A stretch of DNA of 10,416 bases, from NCBI GenBank assembly GCA_001783355.1, contig MFMA01000019.1, forward strand, positions 1-10,416, read 5' to 3'. Made by a program: the position numbers and the translations under genes. The DNA is from Candidatus Kaiserbacteria bacterium RIFCSPLOWO2_01_FULL_54_20 (GTDB lineage: Bacteria; Patescibacteriota; Minisyncoccia; Phycocordibacterales; UBA2100). Position 1 is the first letter of the stretch, and every line of letters starts with the position of its first letter. The notes below the pieces were generated by a model. The model did no database searches. It was given only the letters and a program-made list of their open reading frames with translations, and was not told the DNA's origin. Positions 6,944 through 10,416 of the stretch are shown one piece after another.

Positions 6944-6972
6944 AAAATAGCACAGGAGGGCTAGAAAATCAA
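6944..6972 (-). promoter_or_regulatory. Putative secG promoter
   Basis: On the minus strand, TTGATT (6967-6972) and TATTTT (6944-6949) are separated by exactly 17 bases. Each matches the sigma70 consensus at four of six bases. Seven bases separate the -10 box from the secG ATG, so the start site would fall about at the start codon. Confidence 0.45.
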
Positions 6973-7011
6973 CGTTCTGGCACGATATCACAGTACCGTA
7001 CACTCGTCAAG

Positions 7012-7040
7012 TTGCCCCTCAAGTCGGGTTCGTCTATATT
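7012..7040 (+). promoter_or_regulatory. Putative groES-groEL promoter
   Basis: TTGCCC (7012-7017) and TATATT (7035-7040) are spaced by 17 bases and match the sigma70 consensus at four and five of six bases. Transcription from about 7047 would give a leader of about 57 bases before ATG 7104. No CIRCE inverted repeat (TTAGCACTC-type arms) is present between secG and groES, so HrcA control is not supported. Confidence 0.5.
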
Positions 7041-7103
7041 AAGCCCCTCGGAGACCCCTCCAGGCACCGAATTATAAGAAGCAGTTAGTCAGCAGAATTT
7101 GCT

Positions 7104-7421
7104 ATGAAAAAAGATATCAAAGGATCAAAAATAAACATGCAGCTTCTCGGCGATAGGGTATTGGTGCGTCCTGAAGAGGCAATGAAAAAAACGGCTTCGG
7201 GCATCCTTATTCCCGACGCCGCAAAACAAGAGAAAGCGACGCGCGGTACCGTACTTGCCGTCGGGCCCGGCCGAATGAACGACGACGGCAAGGTGTTGCC
7301 GATGTCACTGCGCGCCGGACAAAAAGTATATTTCAACCCCGGATGGGAGAGTGAAATTGAAGTGGATGACGAAAAACTCCACCTTATCCACGAGGGCGAT
7401 GTTAAAGCGATCATCAAATAG
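7104..7421 (+). CDS. groES: Co-chaperonin GroES
   Basis: The protein is the 10-kDa lid of the GroEL folding chamber. It shows LLGDRVLVRPEE near the N-terminus, TASGILIPDAA of the mobile loop region, GTVLAVGPGR, GQKVYFNPGWESE and a final LIHEGDVKAIIK strand. From ATG 7104 it has 105 residues, with an unusual lysine-rich head of 11 residues (MKKDIKGSKIN). The ATG at 7137 (MQLLGDRV) would give 94 residues, the usual family size, and has AAAGGA 12 bases upstream. Neither start has an ideal ribosome site, so the true start is open. groEL begins two bases after the TAG stop, the classic operon order. A sigma70-like promoter lies at 7012-7040. Confidence 0.93.
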   Translation: MKKDIKGSKINMQLLGDRVLVRPEEAMKKTASGILIPDAAKQEKATRGTVLAVGPGRMNDDGKVLPMSLRAGQKVYFNPGWESEIEVDDEKLHLIHEGDVKAIIK

Positions 7422-7423
7422 AT

Positions 7424-9103
7424 ATGGCAAAACAAATCTTACAATCCGACGAAGCAAGAAAAGCTTTAAAAAACGGCATCGATAAGGTCGCCGATATTGT
7501 TAAGCTGACTCTCGGGCCTCGAGGTAGAAATGTTGCACTCGATAAGTCGTGGGGAGGTCCGACAATTACAAACGATGGTGTCACAATTGCAAAAGAGATC
7601 ACGCTTGCTGATAAGTTCGAAAACATGGGTGCTTCGATTGTTAAAGAAGTTGCTCAAAAGACAAACGATAAAGCAGGTGATGGAACAACGACTTCAATAG
7701 TACTTTTTCAGGCAATGGTGAGAGATGGACTTAAGCGCCTTGGTCCTGCGGTAAATCCAATGGTTGTGCGTGAAGGGATGGAGCAAGCTCTTACTGATGC
7801 GGTTGACGTCCTTAACAGTGCAGCTATGAAGCGTGAAATAAGTTCGAAACAAGAGATTAAGCAAGTTGCCACGATTGCTTCCGAGTCTGAAAATCTCGGC
7901 GAGATAATTTCAGAAGTAATGCAAAAGGTAGGACCTACAGGTGTTGTGACCGTCGAAGAATCCCAATCTTTGGGAATTGATAAGGAAGTAGTCGAAGGAA
8001 TGGAATTCGACAAGGGATATGTAAGTGCCTATATGATCACCAACGCTGAGAGGATGGAGGCTGTGGCAAAGGATGTTTCCATTCTCGTTACCGATCAGAA
8101 GATATCAGCGATTAAAGACATCTTGCCCCTTCTTGAAAAAATTGCGCAATCGGGAAAGAAGGAGCTTGTTATTATCGCGGACGACGTTGATGGTGAGGCG
8201 CTCGCCACGTTCGTCGTCAACAAACTGCGGGGCGCATTCAACGTGCTTGCAGTAAAAGCGCCGGGCTACGGCGATCGCAAGAAAGAAATGCTGGCCGACA
8301 TTGCGACACTCATTGGTGCACAAGTTGTTTCAGAAGATCTCGGCGTAAAGCTTGAGAACGCAGAATTGGTCATGCTTGGCCGCGCCCAGCGCGTCGTCGC
8401 TACAAAGGATTCGACGGTGATAGTAGGGGGGAAGGGCAAGAAACCAGACATCCATGCAAGAGTTGCCCAACTTCGAAAGCAGCTTGAAAATATTGACTCG
8501 AAATTCGACAAGGAGAAGTTAGAAGAGCGCATTGCGAAATTAACGGGTGGTGTTGCTGTCATTCGTGTGGGTGCGGCGACCGAGACCGAGATGAAGTACC
8601 TGAAAGACAAAATTGAGGACGCGGTGAACGCAACCAAGGCCGCGGTTGCAGAAGGTATTGTTCCTGGCGGTGGAGTAGCCCTATTTCAAACTGGAAGAAA
8701 ACTGAATGCCAATCTCGTTGCTGGGAAACCTACGGACAAACCAAAATACGCAAACAATGACGCTGCTTTCCAAGTTGGTTATGCAACTGTCATTAATGCC
8801 TGTTTGATACCGTTTCAAGAAATCATTCGGAATGCCACCCACGATATTGGGACCGATAGTCAGTTGATAGCTCTGCAAATTGGACAAAAAAACAAAGGCT
8901 ATGATGCCAAGCGTAGTCGTCCCGTTGACGACATGTTTGCTGAGGGGATTATCGATCCGATGAAAGTTACACGAACCGCGCTTCAAAACGCCGTTTCTGC
9001 TGCTGCCATTTTTCTCACCACCGATGCCGTTATCGCAGATATTCCGGAGGAGAAGAAAGGAGCTGGGGGAGGCATGCCTAGCGGGATGGGGGACATGGAA
9101 TAG
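7424..9103 (+). CDS. groEL: Chaperonin GroEL (60 kDa)
   Basis: The 559-residue protein is a full group I chaperonin that folds proteins in a double ring with GroES. Key sites are present: KLTLGPRGRNV (27-37), TNDGVTIAKEI (49-59), AGDGTTT (84-90, with Asp86), GYGDRKKEML (281-290), the catalytic Asp399 in IEDAVNATKAA, EGIVPGGGVAL (410-420) and a Gly/Met-rich tail (GAGGGMPSGMGDME). A stretch after the PGGG motif (about 424-447) is longer than usual and rich in Asn and Lys. The start two bases after the groES stop has no Shine-Dalgarno, so coupled translation is likely. Base composition is uneven: by my count 23/60 G+C at 7621-7680, 36/60 at 8221-8280 and 26/60 at 8701-8760. The reading frame is intact throughout. 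Confidence 0.97.
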   Translation: MAKQILQSDEARKALKNGIDKVADIVKLTLGPRGRNVALDKSWGGPTITNDGVTIAKEITLADKFENMGASIVKEVAQKTNDKAGDGTTTSIVLFQAMVRDGLKRLGPAVNPMVVREGMEQALTDAVDVLNSAAMKREISSKQEIKQVATIASESENLGEIISEVMQKVGPTGVVTVEESQSLGIDKEVVEGMEFDKGYVSAYMITNAERMEAVAKDVSILVTDQKISAIKDILPLLEKIAQSGKKELVIIADDVDGEALATFVVNKLRGAFNVLAVKAPGYGDRKKEMLADIATLIGAQVVSEDLGVKLENAELVMLGRAQRVVATKDSTVIVGGKGKKPDIHARVAQLRKQLENIDSKFDKEKLEERIAKLTGGVAVIRVGAATETEMKYLKDKIEDAVNATKAAVAEGIVPGGGVALFQTGRKLNANLVAGKPTDKPKYANNDAAFQVGYATVINACLIPFQEIIRNATHDIGTDSQLIALQIGQKNKGYDAKRSRPVDDMFAEGIIDPMKVTRTALQNAVSAAAIFLTTDAVIADIPEEKKGAGGGMPSGMGDME

Positions 9104-9126
9104 GCGCTCGGCGGCACATGCATCCT

Positions 9127-9165
9127 GCGGGCACGAGTTCCGGCCCGGTGGCCGGACTCTCCCGC
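9127..9165. repeat. Long GC-rich hairpin downstream of groEL
   Basis: Nested arms pair in order: GCGGG with CCCGC (outer), GAGT with ACTC, and CCGGCC with GGCCGG around a CGGT loop. There is a 3x1 internal loop and one bulged T. It begins 24 bases after the groEL stop. No T-run follows, so it may be a transcript-end stabiliser, a U-tract-free terminator or a REP-like element. Confidence 0.55.
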
Positions 9166-9271
9166 TCGCGCTCATCGCGCTCCGCAAGTCCCGCAAGACG
9201 CACGCGCCGCCTCGCTTAGATTGGGAAATGGAAATAGCACAAAACACACCCTCGCTCGCTAGAAATTGCGT

Positions 9272-9277
9272 TATCAT
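9272..9277 (+). promoter_or_regulatory. Possible -10 box before the barrel-domain gene
   Basis: TATCAT matches TATAAT at five of six bases and ends six bases before ATG 9284, the same spacing as at 2267-2272. No -35 box is apparent. Confidence 0.25.
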
Positions 9278-9283
9278 GTAGGC

Positions 9284-10416
9284 ATGTCCGCCAATAAGGC
9301 CGCGGCCTGTTTTTTAGTATCGGCATGCCTCGGGACGCTGCTTTTTTTCTCGATCGTGGCGACTGCGCATGCGAGTGGTGATATAGACACATCGGCCGAC
9401 GCGAAGTGCGACCCGTTCATCTCGCAATGTTCGTGCGGGAAAGTTTTGGTCAACGGAAAGTGTCAGTTCAAGGGGGAGAAGGAGAACATGAACGGATGCA
9501 GTTGCGAGAGCGACGTTAAGCCCGCGGGAGGTATCTGCATCGCAAAAAACAACTGCTTAGGAACATGGTATACAAACCAAGACGAAAAAAAAGTGCCTAT
9601 CGAAGTGCCGCCGGATTCTGCTAATAAAAAACCAGGCACGACTGAACCAGTCGCACCTATCGTTCCACTGCAGCGGCAAGTGCCTCCGCCCGCAGGAGGA
9701 GGTACGCCAATCGCAGACCCGTCTCTTTTTAGATATACCCCCACGCCAAATGTCACAGGCTCCGGAGGAGCAGATCCGTGGGAAGGAGTAGGAACAGAAC
9801 CCACTCCAATAAGCGAGATCGAAAGGCTCGTCAAGGAAGCTCAGGCAAATGCTCCACAGGTTGAGCCGCCGACCGTGCCGCAAAAAAGTTTTCTTGAGCA
9901 GACGCTAGGGAGTTGGGGGATCTCCTCTCCCGAGACAGGACAGATGTCACCGTGGACACCGCTCGATGCAAACGGCAATCCGATCGGAGAGTCGACCGGT
10001 GCGGGCACGCCTGCACAAACGACGGGGTTTGATCCGGCGGATCCGTTGAGTGCTGAAAGCACTTCAGGATGTTCTGGTTCTTGGTATTGTCCACTCTACG
10101 AAGCTGGCAAGAGAGCTTGGGACGCAGTGGCTAAGGAATTCGGCGGTGGAGAAGAGGCCGCTGGCTCTCTGAAAGAAGTATCGACGTATGGCTGGGGTAA
10201 AGGAAAAGGAGACAGTCGTACTCAGGAACTAGCTGGCGGTTCAACGCTTGATAAGCAGCCGTGGACGCTTGCGAATAATACGGACCCATTCGGAACAAAG
10301 TATCGCGCGACAAACCCGGATACAGGCAGATCAGTAATTGTGGAAGTCAGGGACAGGGGACCGTACAGTGACGTGGTTAACCTAACGCCGCACCCCACCC
10401 GCTGGGGCGATCTTTC
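9284..10416 (+). CDS. Secreted Cys-rich protein with C-terminal double-psi beta-barrel (RlpA-like) domain, 3' end outside window
   Basis: The frame is open from ATG 9284 to the window edge (377 full codons). An in-frame TAG at 9260-9262 makes this the first possible ATG. Residues 6-30 form a signal peptide with likely cleavage after AHA (28-30). Residues 42-91 hold eight cysteines in two similar units, each with CSC, a short spacer and a glycine-led Cys (C42, C49, C51, C60; C72, C74, C85, C91), suited to disulfides outside the membrane. A Pro/Gly/Thr-rich flexible stretch follows to about 260, then a Cys pair (263, 269). From about 300, STYGWG, ELAGGST, FGTKYRATNPDTGRSV and DRGPY (357-361) match RlpA/DPBB_1 barrels, which bind or cut peptidoglycan. 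The later Asp of that family (as in IDLS) is Asn366 here. A cell-wall role is inferred; enzymatic activity is uncertain. Confidence 0.75.
   Translation, partial: MSANKAAACFLVSACLGTLLFFSIVATAHASGDIDTSADAKCDPFISQCSCGKVLVNGKCQFKGEKENMNGCSCESDVKPAGGICIAKNNCLGTWYTNQDEKKVPIEVPPDSANKKPGTTEPVAPIVPLQRQVPPPAGGGTPIADPSLFRYTPTPNVTGSGGADPWEGVGTEPTPISEIERLVKEAQANAPQVEPPTVPQKSFLEQTLGSWGISSPETGQMSPWTPLDANGNPIGESTGAGTPAQTTGFDPADPLSAESTSGCSGSWYCPLYEAGKRAWDAVAKEFGGGEEAAGSLKEVSTYGWGKGKGDSRTQELAGGSTLDKQPWTLANNTDPFGTKYRATNPDTGRSVIVEVRDRGPYSDVVNLTPHPTRWGDL

Larger units (their letters stand above)
9104..9283. other. 180-base GC-rich spacer after groEL
   Basis: No credible coding frame was found. It holds a long imperfect hairpin (9127-9165) and then short CG-rich words (CGCGCTC, CCGCAAG), becoming AT-richer after 9215. 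It shares CTCCCGCTCG (9159-9168) and ACCCTCGCTCG (9248-9258), in the same order, with the gap at 1971-2278. Confidence 0.5.

Noticed and set aside
6937..7103. CIRCE operator before groES
   Set aside because: Searched by eye for TTAGCACTC and GAGTGCTAA arms. Neither they nor a close variant is present.
7424..9103. Frameshift or chimeric junction in groEL
   Set aside because: Composition changes along the gene, but all GroEL motifs stay in one uninterrupted frame of normal length.
8681..9277. Open frame of 198 codons on the minus strand
   Set aside because: Antisense to the groEL 3' end and its spacer. The groEL frame is fully conserved there, so this is a shadow.
9463..9834. Open frame of 123 codons on the minus strand
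   Set aside because: Antisense to the Pro-rich part of the secreted protein. The signal peptide and barrel domain support the + strand frame.
1..10416. CRISPR array, insertion sequence, phage or toxin-antitoxin genes
   Set aside because: No regularly spaced repeats, no terminal inverted repeats flanking a transposase, and no phage or toxin-like gene were seen.

Overview
The window carries nine protein genes, seven complete and one cut at each edge. It looks like a chromosomal segment of a candidate-phyla-radiation bacterium (Patescibacteria, probably Parcubacteria). That assignment is inferred from gene style: an RNase J with a long Arg/Gly/Pro-rich head, a D-Ala-D-Ala ligase that starts a second ligase module at its C-terminus, a membrane-anchored solute-binding protein, compact spacing, and few convincing Shine-Dalgarno sites. 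The standard genetic code fits every frame. All seven visible stops are TAA or TAG.

Layout, left to right: a ddl-type ligase on the minus strand, running off the left edge; a SerB-like HAD phosphatase (+); a 308-base gap holding a GC-rich patch and two adjacent hairpins; an unrecognised Cys/His protein (+) whose stop overlaps the stop of the next gene; then a minus-strand cluster read right to left as secG, a family 5 solute-binding protein and rnj (RNase J); then a divergent groES-groEL operon (+) with a good sigma70-type promoter; then a GC-rich hairpin; then a secreted Cys-rich, Pro-rich protein with a C-terminal double-psi beta-barrel domain (+), cut by the right edge.

The functions are mostly core ones: peptidoglycan precursor synthesis (ddl), envelope remodelling (barrel protein), protein export (SecG), peptide or oligomer capture, RNA decay or processing (RNase J) and protein folding (GroES/GroEL). 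No mobile element, CRISPR array, tRNA, rRNA or phage gene is visible. I found no clear new multi-gene system. The observations most worth following are the tandem ligase, the repeated placement of -10-like hexamers 6-7 bases before start codons (suggesting leaderless transcripts), the paired hairpins at 2118-2176, the Cys/His protein next to them, and the duplicated Cys module joined to a barrel domain that has Asn where Asp is expected.
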